Translations under genes and position numbers: made by a program
Origin: an uncultured Bacteroidales bacterium
GTDB taxonomy: Bacteria; Bacteroidota; Bacteroidia; Bacteroidales; UBA932
Assembly (NCBI GenBank): GCA_900317925.1
Contig: ONIQ01000015.1
Location: 10,211-55,359 of the forward strand
DNA: 45,149 bases
Reading direction: 5' to 3'
Notes under the pieces: model-generated
Told to the model about the DNA's origin: nothing
Seen by the model: the letters and a program-made list of their open reading frames with translations, nothing else
Databases searched by the model: none
Shown: piece after piece, positions 32,128-40,348 of the stretch
Layout: each line of letters starts with the position of its first letter
Position numbering within the stretch: the stretch's first letter is position 1

Positions 32128-34065
32128 TTAGCAGAGTTTCAAGAAGACTTCAATAGCCTGGTATTCCGCCATTCCCAGATGATCGTAGAGCTTGGCGGTG
32201 TTCTGCGTGCGCTCTTCGGCCCGCTGCCAGAACTCGCGGGTATCGTCTCCGGGGAACGGGACGATATCCTTCTGGGAGAGGTGGCGGAAAATGGCATGGC
32301 GTTTCTCCACCAGCTCGTCCGGGCTCAGCGGAACGGCCATGTCCACACGATCCAGTTCCCACTCCATCCAGGCACCGCGGTAGAGCCAGATATTGGTCTT
32401 CTCCAGCCAGGTTTCGCCCGCTTCTTTCAGCTGTTCGATGGCCTCCAGGGCCGCCTCGGTACACACCCGGTGGGTGCCGTGCGGGTCGGCCAGGTCGCCG
32501 GCCATGTAAATCTGGTCGGGTTTGATTTCCAGCACCAGCTTCTTGATAATGTCGATATCTGCCTGCGTGCACGGGTTCTTCTTCACGCCGCCGCTTTCAT
32601 AAAACGGCAGGTTCAGGAAGTGGACGTTGGTGTCGTCATTCAGGCCGAAGGAACGGACCGCACCGCGGGCCTCGCTCCGACGGATCGCCCCCTTGATGTC
32701 CAGCAACGCACGCGGTTCCGGTTCACCCGGACGCTTGGTGGCGATGATCTTGCGCACCTCATCCACCTTGTCGGCAAAGCCGAGCTGGTGGGCGGCGTCC
32801 ATGATCTGGATCACCACGTCGTCATGCACCGCCACGTTACCGGAAGTCTCGTACGCCACATGGACGTCGTGTCCCTGGTGCACCAGGCGGATGAAGGTAC
32901 CGCCCATGGAAATCACGTCGTCGTCCGGATGGGGCGAGAAAATGAGCACCTTTTTGGGGAACGGGGTCGACTGGACCGGACGGGTGTTGTCGTCGATGGC
33001 GCCGGGCTTGCCACCCGGCCAGCCGGAAATCGTATGCTGGAGGTCGTTGAAAACCTTGATGTTGATGGCGCTGTAGGACCCGAACTTGTCCAGCAGTTCG
33101 CCCAGGGAATTTTCCAGATAATCCTGGTGGGTCAGTTTCAGGATGGGCTTGTTCACCTTCTGGCACAGCCACACCACGGCTTTGCGGACAAATTTGGGCG
33201 TCCACTCGCAAGGACCTACCAGCCAGGGCGCCACGACCCGGGTAAGCATCGAGGCCGCCGTCTCGTCGGTATAGAACCGGATATTGTCATGATTCTGGAA
33301 CAACGATGCCGGGATGGCAGTCGTGGCAGGACCTTCCACGATATCGCGCACCACCGATGCTTTCGCTTCGCCCCATGCCATGAGGATGATCTTCTTGGCC
33401 GACATCATGGTGCCGATGCCCAGCGTGATGGCCTGTTTGGGCGTGTCGGCGATATTGCCGTTGAAGTTCTCGGACTGGCGCTTGCGGGACTCATAGGACA
33501 GCATCACCACGCGGGAATGACTGCGGGGCGAAGAGCCGGCCTCGTTGAAACCCACCTGACCATTTGCACCGATACCGATTACCAGCAGGTCGATATGGCT
33601 GGCCAGGGTGTCGAAGCGGGCGCAGTATTCGGAAATCTGGTCCGGCGGAATGGTTCCGTCCGGGATGTGGATGTTCTCCTTGGGGATGTCCACCAGGTCC
33701 AGGAGCGAATCGTGCAGCAAGCGGTTGCGGCTCTGGGGCGCATCGGGCGCGGAGGGGTAGTATTCATCGATTGAGAAAACCTCCACATTGTGGAAGGAAA
33801 CATCGCCCTGACGGTAGCGGCGCGCGAGTTTGCGGTAGAGCGAAATCGGTGTAACACCGGTGGTGAGGCCCAGTTTGAAGGGACGCTTTTCGCCGGATGC
33901 CTGGTGATCCCGGATGGCTTTTACGATGATGTCCGCAATCTCCACGCTGGCCACCGAGGAGTCTTCCGCGATCTCGGTATAGATGGCTTCGTAATTGTGA
34001 AGAATTCCCTTGGGGATGTTTTTGTCAATAAGGCCCCCGTCTTTGGGGAGGTTGAAATGTTTCAT
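32128..34065 (-). CDS. NagB-like glucosamine-6-phosphate deaminase domain fused to a PIG-L deacetylase-like domain
   Basis: The 645-residue protein combines two domains. Residues 1-290 are NagB-like: GLTTGVTPISLYRKL (sugar-phosphate loop), FSIDEYY (D100, matching the general base D72 of E. coli NagB), and IGANGQVGFNEAG. The last corresponds to E. coli GNDGHIAFNE, so Asp and His of the catalytic DxH are Asn168 and Gln170 here. Residues about 370-640 are a PIG-L/LmbE fold with the metal motif HPDDD (H379-D383). The fusion is widespread in Bacteroidetes. The changed NagB site questions simple deaminase activity. The deacetylase half could act on an N-acetyl sugar. Confidence 0.85.
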   Translation of the reverse strand: MKHFNLPKDGGLIDKNIPKGILHNYEAIYTEIAEDSSVASVEIADIIVKAIRDHQASGEKRPFKLGLTTGVTPISLYRKLARRYRQGDVSFHNVEVFSIDEYYPSAPDAPQSRNRLLHDSLLDLVDIPKENIHIPDGTIPPDQISEYCARFDTLASHIDLLVIGIGANGQVGFNEAGSSPRSHSRVVMLSYESRKRQSENFNGNIADTPKQAITLGIGTMMSAKKIILMAWGEAKASVVRDIVEGPATTAIPASLFQNHDNIRFYTDETAASMLTRVVAPWLVGPCEWTPKFVRKAVVWLCQKVNKPILKLTHQDYLENSLGELLDKFGSYSAINIKVFNDLQHTISGWPGGKPGAIDDNTRPVQSTPFPKKVLIFSPHPDDDVISMGGTFIRLVHQGHDVHVAYETSGNVAVHDDVVIQIMDAAHQLGFADKVDEVRKIIATKRPGEPEPRALLDIKGAIRRSEARGAVRSFGLNDDTNVHFLNLPFYESGGVKKNPCTQADIDIIKKLVLEIKPDQIYMAGDLADPHGTHRVCTEAALEAIEQLKEAGETWLEKTNIWLYRGAWMEWELDRVDMAVPLSPDELVEKRHAIFRHLSQKDIVPFPGDDTREFWQRAEERTQNTAKLYDHLGMAEYQAIEVFLKLC

Positions 34066-34074
34066 TATCTGATG

Positions 34075-34944
34075 CTATAGATTATTATCGGACAAACTGA
34101 ACGTGTCGCCCTGGCGCATATCGCCCGTGGCAAGGCCTTTCTTGAGCCAGCGCATGCGCTGCTCGGAAGTCCCGTGGGTGAACGAGTCCGGCTGCACGGT
34201 GCCGGTGGCTTTTTTCTGGAGATAATTGTCGCCGATCACTTCGGCGCAGTGGAGGGCTTCCCGGATGTCGCCGTCGTCCAGGGAACGGTAGCGGTTGTTC
34301 TCGTCGTGGCCCCAGACGCCGGCATAGAAATCGGCCTGGAGTTCCAGCCTGACGCTGATTTTGTTGGCTTCGCTCCTGCTCACCCGCGACATCTGCTGAT
34401 GGGCTTTCCCCAGGGTTCCCAGCAGGTATTGTACATGGTGGCCCACCTCGTGGGCGATCACGTAGGCATAGGCGAAATCTCCGCCCGCGCCCAGCTGGCG
34501 TTTCATACTGGAGAAAAAGGAGAGGTCGATATAGACGCTCTGGTCGGCCGAACAGTAGAAGGGGCCCACCGAGGCATTGGCGCTGCCGCAACCGGACGTG
34601 GTGGCATTGGTGTAGAGGACCATCGTGGGCGCCTGATATTCCAATCCATATTGGGCAAACTGGGCCGTCCACACATCCTCCGTACTGGCCAGGATGCGTT
34701 TGGCAAAGGTGGCCAGCTCCTGTTCCTCCTGGGAGAAGGCAACCTGTTCCGTCTGCTGTCCACCGGCGGAAAGGCCGCCGTTTTGCTGGACGGCCTGGAA
34801 GATGTCGCCCAGGTCTCCGCCCATCAGGAGTGTCAGCAGGCCTACAATGAGGATACCGCCAAGTCCAAGTCCGGCTTTGGTACCGCCGGAAAGGCCCCTG
34901 CGGTCATCCACGTTCGTACTTTCCCGTCTTCCGTCTAGTTTCAT
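34075..34944 (-). CDS. YpfJ-family membrane-anchored zinc metallopeptidase
   Basis: The 289-residue protein has a cytoplasmic N-terminal segment, one transmembrane helix (LGLGGILIVGLLTLLMGG) and a metallopeptidase domain with the zinc motif HEVGHHVQ. The family features YCSADQSVYIDLSF, AYVIAHEVGHH, RLELQADFYAGVWGH and HGTSEQRMRW are all present. The target protein is unknown. It may share a transcript with the beta-helix lipoprotein gene 22 bp upstream. Confidence 0.9.
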   Translation of the reverse strand: MKLDGRRESTNVDDRRGLSGGTKAGLGLGGILIVGLLTLLMGGDLGDIFQAVQQNGGLSAGGQQTEQVAFSQEEQELATFAKRILASTEDVWTAQFAQYGLEYQAPTMVLYTNATTSGCGSANASVGPFYCSADQSVYIDLSFFSSMKRQLGAGGDFAYAYVIAHEVGHHVQYLLGTLGKAHQQMSRVSRSEANKISVRLELQADFYAGVWGHDENNRYRSLDDGDIREALHCAEVIGDNYLQKKATGTVQPDSFTHGTSEQRMRWLKKGLATGDMRQGDTFSLSDNNL

Positions 34945-34966
34945 CTTGTACGCTGTTTATTGGTCT

Positions 34967-36310
34967 TTATTTGTCATCATATACAACTTCATAGGGTCGG
35001 AACCATGCCATGACGGTCTTATGGAGGTCTTCCGCGTTAACTTTGTGGAAACCGACAACCGTATTCTCATACTCCACGCCCGGATAACCCAGGATATTGA
35101 GCCGGATCAGCGACCGGCCGATATCGGAATCGCGCACCCGGATGTAATCCACCGGCGTACGGGCCTGCAGCAGCAAGGGCACGTTCGACTCGATATAAAT
35201 CTTCTCCAGGGTAATGTTGCGCTGCACGACGTTCTGGGCTCCGGGGTAAAAACTGCGGTTCCAGTCACTATGGTCAAAATGCAGGTTGAACCCCAGGTGG
35301 CGCGGACGCTGGAGGTGGATGTTCCGGAACACGATGTTGCGCACCCCGGCTGTCAGGGTAATATCTTTGTCTTGCAACATGGTCCAGACATGTCCGTCGG
35401 CAAGTTTCCGGGTTCCGGAAGGATGGGTCGGCGGCACGGTGGACGGCATTTCGCCATGCTCCCGCAATCCCGTTGAACGATAGACCCGGCCATTGTGCAG
35501 CACGGCGTCGCCCTGGTGCTGGATGGACATCCCTTTTTCCCATTCCTTGAAGGAGCCGGCGGTCATGCGGGAGAAATACCCGATAACGGCGGCATCCGGA
35601 TCGGGAAGGTCCACGCAGTTTTCCACCAGGCCGTTTTCAATCCAGCCGATGCGGGGAGAATTCATCGGGAAATCCAGGCCGTTCATGGCCACGGCATCGT
35701 TGTCGGTGCGGAACTGGCTGTTTCGGATGACAAAATCGTGTCCCTTCCCCAGATGGATGGCATCGTGGAGGCCCTCCACATGCAGGTCCTCCAGGAGAAT
35801 GTCATCGAAATCGCAAACCTGGATGCCGAAACTTTTTTCGGGATAACCGAGCACCTGGGAATTGCCGATGGTCAGTTTTTTTACCCCAAGGAAAGCCAGT
35901 TCGCCACGCAGGCCCACAACCGGCGTATCTTCCAGGTTGCCGCCCATTCCGTTGCATTGAAGCAGGAGACCCTCGATGGAAATGTTCTCGTCGATGCTCC
36001 CGTCGAGGGCGCCGGCATTCATCAGCAAAGGCTGCGGATCCTTCCCTTCCGCCGGTATCTCACGACTGATAATCACCCCTTGGGCAAAAGAGAGCTTGGT
36101 ATTCGCCTTGATCAGCATCGTCCCGCATACCCGGTACATTCCCGGACGGGAGACAACTATCCGCCCGCCCTCGTCCAGACACTGCTGAAATGCCGCCTTG
36201 TTTGCCTCGGCCGAATTTTCCGGCAAAAAGCCGAATACGGCTGCATCACGTCCGCCTCCACAAGAAAGAGCGACAAACAACAGCGGTAAGATTCTCCATT
36301 GGCGTTTCAT
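34967..36310 (-). CDS. Beta-helix (pectate lyase/GH28-like) lipoprotein
   Basis: The 447-residue product has a lipoprotein signal (LLFVALSC lipobox). The mature protein starts like a pectate-lyase-type helix (CLDEGGRIVVSRPGMYRVCGTM), then repeats coil phrases such as NISIEGLLLQ, ILLEDLHVEGLHDAIHLGKG, FVIRNSQFRTDNDAVAMNG, and NIVFRNIHLQRP. An acid pair is present in TDNDAV. An insertion of about 80 residues (SFKEWEKG to LQDKDI) interrupts the helix. It is not a close paralogue of the GH28-like trio at 1.2-4.7 kb. Its promoter carries a palindrome. Confidence 0.75.
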   Translation of the reverse strand: MKRQWRILPLLFVALSCGGGRDAAVFGFLPENSAEANKAAFQQCLDEGGRIVVSRPGMYRVCGTMLIKANTKLSFAQGVIISREIPAEGKDPQPLLMNAGALDGSIDENISIEGLLLQCNGMGGNLEDTPVVGLRGELAFLGVKKLTIGNSQVLGYPEKSFGIQVCDFDDILLEDLHVEGLHDAIHLGKGHDFVIRNSQFRTDNDAVAMNGLDFPMNSPRIGWIENGLVENCVDLPDPDAAVIGYFSRMTAGSFKEWEKGMSIQHQGDAVLHNGRVYRSTGLREHGEMPSTVPPTHPSGTRKLADGHVWTMLQDKDITLTAGVRNIVFRNIHLQRPRHLGFNLHFDHSDWNRSFYPGAQNVVQRNITLEKIYIESNVPLLLQARTPVDYIRVRDSDIGRSLIRLNILGYPGVEYENTVVGFHKVNAEDLHKTVMAWFRPYEVVYDDK

Positions 36311-36330
36311 AACGAATCGGCTTTAATTGC

Positions 36331-36381
36331 CAAAGTTAATATTTTTTTTTCAGATACTGAAATTATGTACAAAATGTACAT
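36331..36381 (-). promoter_or_regulatory. -7 box and ATGTACA palindrome upstream of the beta-helix lipoprotein
   Basis: TAACTTTG read on the minus strand (36338-36331) is a good -7 box about 20 bp upstream of the start. A perfect palindrome ATGTACA-AAA-TGTACAT lies at 36365-36381, 26 bp further upstream. No TTTG -33 is present. A dimeric regulator is likely; the neighbouring kelch-AraC protein is a candidate, though AraC sites are more often direct repeats. Confidence 0.5.
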
Positions 36382-36388
36382 ATCCCAA

Positions 36389-36414
36389 ACGCCCACCGGC
36401 AAAACGGTGGGCGT
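36389..36414 (-). terminator. Hairpin after the kelch-AraC gene
   Basis: A perfect 10-bp stem ACGCCCACCG/CGGTGGGCGT with a 6-nt loop lies 55 bp beyond the stop of the regulator gene. It has no T tract on the minus strand, so it may be a transcript-end hairpin or a regulatory structure. Confidence 0.5.
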
Positions 36415-36468
36415 AATAACTGGGGCACCAACCCCGCCATGGCCATCCGTTGCGTAAAAGAATAAGGA

Positions 36469-38028
36469 TTACCGGGTACGCCACTCGGTAGGTGTCTGGC
36501 CGGTTTCTGCCTTGAAAGCCCGGAAGAAGGAGTTTTCATTGGAGAAGCCGGCCTCTTCGTAGATTTCCGACAGAGGCTTGGACGGCTCCTGTAGCATCCG
36601 TTCCTGGGCGTACCGGATGCGGTAGCCGTTCACGAAACGCGGGTAACTCATCTTGAACTGTCCGCTCAGGCAGGCGGAGACATAGGTGGAATTGGTATTG
36701 AGCCGAGTGGCCAGATCGGATATGTGCAGGTCTTTCTTCCGGAACAACTGCTCTTTTTCCATGAGCGCCACGATGCGGGTCTGGAGGTCCGGCGTAATGG
36801 TGCGGACCGCCTTCGGCGATTCTTCAACGGGCTTTTTGCGGCGCATAAACCACGCCGCCCCACCTATCATCAGCGCTCCCAGCGCGACGATCAGGATCCA
36901 AAGCCATCCGGCAACGGCCTTCCGCGGCTGGGTATAGCACATCAGCACGGTGGACCGGGCATCATACGCATCCTTGATGGTACCGCCCACCAGAAGGAAG
37001 CGTCCGTCGGGCAACGGCAGGGCCTCGGCTTTGTGCGGAAGGTTTTCAATGGGATCGGTATGGAAGACCTCCACCGACGCCGGCGTTTCCCGGTAACCGA
37101 TGCGCAACAGATATAGGCGGTTTTCGGCGTCGCGACCCTGTTTCCAGGCGGTGCCCGATACCGGCTCAACCTGGATGCCGCTTAACCAGTCAATGTCTCC
37201 CCACGGACCCGCCAGGGGGATGGGAAGGGCGGTCTCCACCAGGCTGAACCGTCCGTCGGACAGTTGCAGCAAGCCCATTTGGCCGTCTTTCCAGGCAGGG
37301 ATCAGGTAACTGTACTCCCCGATGCGATAATGTTCCGGCGGATTGGGCATGTGCAGGTTTTCGGTGGTCCATTCCTGCAGCAAGGGCTCCTGGAAGGACT
37401 CTCCCGAGAGCCGGTCCACCCAGCCATCCGGCAGGGGCTTCCCATAGTTGTCGGCCCATCCGAAAACGTAGGCGTCGTCCGGAGAGACCTGCAGCACGAA
37501 GGGAAGGTCCCGCGGGCAGGAGACCGCTTTCACCTGTTCGAACAGGCCGCCGGGCGTATAACACTCCAGGGCGTCGTGCGAGTACCAGTTGCCGGATACC
37601 AGGATACGGCCATCCGTCATCTCCATGGCGGTGGCATGGGTGCGTTTGTGGTCCAGAATGGGCAGGTAGGTGAAAACGTGGGTGTCGGGATGATACAGTT
37701 CCACACCCCAGGTCTGACCGATGCCGAAGGCCTCGTTGTAGCCGCCGCCCAGCAGGACATCACCGTTGGCAAGCTGGGTGCAGAAACCGGCGTCGTGCGG
37801 GTATAGCATATTCACGACGTGCCACTTGCCGTTACGGTAGTATTCAGCCGTAGGGGTGGGCACGAAGCCGGTGGTATGGCCGCCGAACACCGTATATTCC
37901 CCTCCCGAGAGCGACAGTCCGTGCGATTCCCGCGGGATGTTCAACTCCGGCAGACGCTCATGCTCCATGTGGGTAAAGGGAACATCCTTTACCCACAGTG
38001 TCAGAGCAATCAGAAATAGTAGTTTCAC
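36469..38028 (-). CDS. Membrane one-component regulator: periplasmic kelch-like sensor, one TM helix, cytoplasmic AraC domain
   Basis: The 519-residue protein has a signal-like N-terminus. A sensor region of about 350 residues follows with kelch-type repeats (LANGDVLLGGGYNEAFG, MTDGRILVSGNWYS, PDGRFLLVGGTI). A transmembrane helix lies near residues 371-393 (WILIVALGALMIGGAAWF), followed by MRRKKP. The C-terminus is an AraC-type DNA-binding domain (RKKDLHISDLATRLNTNSTYVSACL, then SEIYEEAGFSNENSFFRAFKAETGQTPTEWR). No kinase or receiver is present, so signalling goes directly across the membrane. Likely target: the beta-helix gene just downstream (inference). Confidence 0.85.
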   Translation of the reverse strand: MKLLFLIALTLWVKDVPFTHMEHERLPELNIPRESHGLSLSGGEYTVFGGHTTGFVPTPTAEYYRNGKWHVVNMLYPHDAGFCTQLANGDVLLGGGYNEAFGIGQTWGVELYHPDTHVFTYLPILDHKRTHATAMEMTDGRILVSGNWYSHDALECYTPGGLFEQVKAVSCPRDLPFVLQVSPDDAYVFGWADNYGKPLPDGWVDRLSGESFQEPLLQEWTTENLHMPNPPEHYRIGEYSYLIPAWKDGQMGLLQLSDGRFSLVETALPIPLAGPWGDIDWLSGIQVEPVSGTAWKQGRDAENRLYLLRIGYRETPASVEVFHTDPIENLPHKAEALPLPDGRFLLVGGTIKDAYDARSTVLMCYTQPRKAVAGWLWILIVALGALMIGGAAWFMRRKKPVEESPKAVRTITPDLQTRIVALMEKEQLFRKKDLHISDLATRLNTNSTYVSACLSGQFKMSYPRFVNGYRIRYAQERMLQEPSKPLSEIYEEAGFSNENSFFRAFKAETGQTPTEWRTR

Positions 38029-38049
38029 CCGGCTAAGTTACGAATAATA

Positions 38050-40224
38050 TCAGTCTTTCGAAACGATGTAAGGGAATTCGTCCTTGTCTTCATCGGTGTT
38101 CTCCTTCACGGAATAGCCTTCCGGCACAATGAATTTGGTATGTCCGCGCGGATTCGGGGTTCCGGCATTCGTATAGGTACGCGGGTCGATGGCAAACTTG
38201 CCGCCATACAGGTAGATGTCTCCCTGGTTGCTGCCAGCATCGGGATTCACGTCGAACAGCGTACCGAAGGAACCTCCGTAAATGTAGACATCTCCCAAGG
38301 CGGTGCCCACCCGGAACGTGCAGACGGTTTCATAATAGCCGCTGTTGATGGTGTAGACGTGGCCGTCGGTGTAGAATTCCGTGTACACCTCCATATCTTC
38401 CAACAATACCTTTCCGTAGAAGGTCTGGCCCGTATAACGATACCAACCGGCATCGCCGTCCAGACGGTGGCTGATGATCCCGTTCCTGAGACCGACGACC
38501 TTGTCCGGATCATTGTTCTGCATGTATAAATACTTGACAGTATGTCCGTTGAAATCGATGGTTCCGCTGGATTTCCTGATATAGACGAAGGAATTGCTCA
38601 AATCCTGTTGCAGGATCAGCAGGGGCTCTTCATCTGTAGAACTGTTGAAAGCGTCTGCCGAAAAGACGGCCCCGCTGGGAATGGGGTCCACGGTCAGTTT
38701 GCACTTGTCCTCGAGCCCGCCGTCCACGGTGGTGACGGTAATGGTGGTCTCACCTTCGGCCAAAACGGTAACGCGGCCATTGGCGTCAACCTTGGCGACG
38801 GTTTCGTTGGAACTGGTCCAGGTTACGTCTTTGTTGGTGGCGCCGGCAGGAATTACCTTGGCCTTCAGGTCAACGAGACCGCCCGCATAGCGCGTGGCTT
38901 CGGTCTTGTTCAGTTTGACAGCCGAAGGATGCACGATCTCACCGTAGAAAGCCAGGAAGGCGCGCACATAGTAGTCACACCATTTGGCGTTCCGCCGGGC
39001 GATGCCATCTTGAAAGTCGAAATGCCAGTTGTAGGTAGCGTCAAACTCGGAACTGGAAGCGTAGCAGTTCTTGGTAAGGAAGGCCTCGGGATCGACAATC
39101 TTGGCGTTGACCTTGTCATTGACATAGTCCGGATTCGCATCGTACAGGCTCAGTTCCTTTGTTTTGCCGGTCATGGCATGGATGGCCTGCTGCCACTGGA
39201 ACATAGAGGGCAGGAACCAGCCGGAGGTGCCTTCCGGCGCTGCAGCGGTGATGCCGTAGCGATCATGAATGGTATTGTTTTTTGCAGCGGCGAAAGCCTC
39301 CCAGGGCGATTCTCCCCGGCCCTTTGTGAGGCTGTATCCGGATTCTTTGTATTCCAACGACGAATGCAAATCACTGCTGTACTGGGGGTTGTCATAGTTT
39401 CCGGATGATGTCTTCCATTTGAATGTATAGCCGCTGCTGCTGACAGCATCTCTCATGGACATGGCCAGTCCGTGTGTGAAGCTGCCTTCGGCCGTTTCGC
39501 TGCCCACATAGACGATGACGGCCGATGCAACGGTACCGGATGCGACGGCGGATAGGATGGAAGGATACACCTTCCCGTCCAGACCGATTAGTTTCCCCAG
39601 ATCATCGGCGGTCACTTCTTTCATGGACTTCCCGTCTACCGGTTCCGGACGTTTCACCGTCACGGTGCAGGTGGCCTCTTTGTCTCCGGCCTTGGCCGTG
39701 ATGACGGCCTGTCCGGCGGCAACGCCCGTTACCACGCCATCGGCTACGGTGGCGATGGCCTTGTTGGAACTGGTCCACGTGACGGTCTTGTCCGTGGCGT
39801 TATCGGGCTGGACCTTGGCGGTGAGCGCAACGGTCTTGCCTTCCTCCACCTCGGCGGTGGCACCTTCTTCTATTGATATGCCCGTAACGGGAATCACCTT
39901 CGTGGTGACGGTAACCGCGCAGGTTGCGGTTTTGCCGCCATCGGCCGTCTTGACGGTAATGGTGGCCGTGCCGGCGCTGACGGCTGTTACCTTGCCGGTA
40001 TTATCGACCGTGGCGATGGCGGTGGCCGAACTGGTCCAACTGACGGATTTGTTGGCCGCATCGGACGGCGTAACCGTGGCACGGAGCTGGTCGCTGGTAC
40101 CTTCCACGAGGGAAAGGGTGGCGGGACTCACGCTCACGCCCGTTACGTGTACTTCTTGTTCGTCTTTCTTGCACGCGGAAACGGCAAGCAGGCAGCACAG
40201 AGCTGCAAAAAGGGCTTTTTTCAT
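38050..40224 (-). CDS. BIG2-domain lipoprotein with FISUMP/DUF1566-like centre
   Basis: From ATG 40224 the product is 724 residues with lipobox AVSAC followed by KKDE. Three bacterial Ig-like (BIG2) domains are visible: two in tandem after the signal (VTGVSVSPATLSLVEG ... NKSVSWTSSATAIATVDN; PVTGISIEEG ... DKTVTWTSSNKAIATV) and one later (KLNKTEATRYAGGLVDL ... NKDVTWTSSNETVAKVD). Between them is a domain with GWFLPSMFQWQQAIHAM and ASSSEFDATYNWHFDF, typical of DUF1566-like regions. The C-terminal part looks like a beta-helix (YIYGGSFGTLFDV, IYLYGGKFAIDP). Probably a surface adhesin or scaffold. It is 21 bp upstream of the kelch-AraC gene. Confidence 0.8.
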   Translation of the reverse strand: MKKALFAALCCLLAVSACKKDEQEVHVTGVSVSPATLSLVEGTSDQLRATVTPSDAANKSVSWTSSATAIATVDNTGKVTAVSAGTATITVKTADGGKTATCAVTVTTKVIPVTGISIEEGATAEVEEGKTVALTAKVQPDNATDKTVTWTSSNKAIATVADGVVTGVAAGQAVITAKAGDKEATCTVTVKRPEPVDGKSMKEVTADDLGKLIGLDGKVYPSILSAVASGTVASAVIVYVGSETAEGSFTHGLAMSMRDAVSSSGYTFKWKTSSGNYDNPQYSSDLHSSLEYKESGYSLTKGRGESPWEAFAAAKNNTIHDRYGITAAAPEGTSGWFLPSMFQWQQAIHAMTGKTKELSLYDANPDYVNDKVNAKIVDPEAFLTKNCYASSSEFDATYNWHFDFQDGIARRNAKWCDYYVRAFLAFYGEIVHPSAVKLNKTEATRYAGGLVDLKAKVIPAGATNKDVTWTSSNETVAKVDANGRVTVLAEGETTITVTTVDGGLEDKCKLTVDPIPSGAVFSADAFNSSTDEEPLLILQQDLSNSFVYIRKSSGTIDFNGHTVKYLYMQNNDPDKVVGLRNGIISHRLDGDAGWYRYTGQTFYGKVLLEDMEVYTEFYTDGHVYTINSGYYETVCTFRVGTALGDVYIYGGSFGTLFDVNPDAGSNQGDIYLYGGKFAIDPRTYTNAGTPNPRGHTKFIVPEGYSVKENTDEDKDEFPYIVSKD

Positions 40225-40348
40225 ACGATTGCGTTTTAATGTTCTACGCAAAGTAATGGAAAAAGCCCTCCAGTATCAATACCCTAAAACAAGATTTAAG
40301 GATTTGATAGTGAGATTTATGGGATTTGTCAGTCGCTCCCCGGCCGCG

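Noticed and set aside
29518-33774. Very long plus-strand open frame (1418 codons) across sufB to the nagB-like gene
   Set aside because: It spans several well-identified minus-strand genes and has shadow-type composition. It results from the GC-rich codon usage of the opposite strand.
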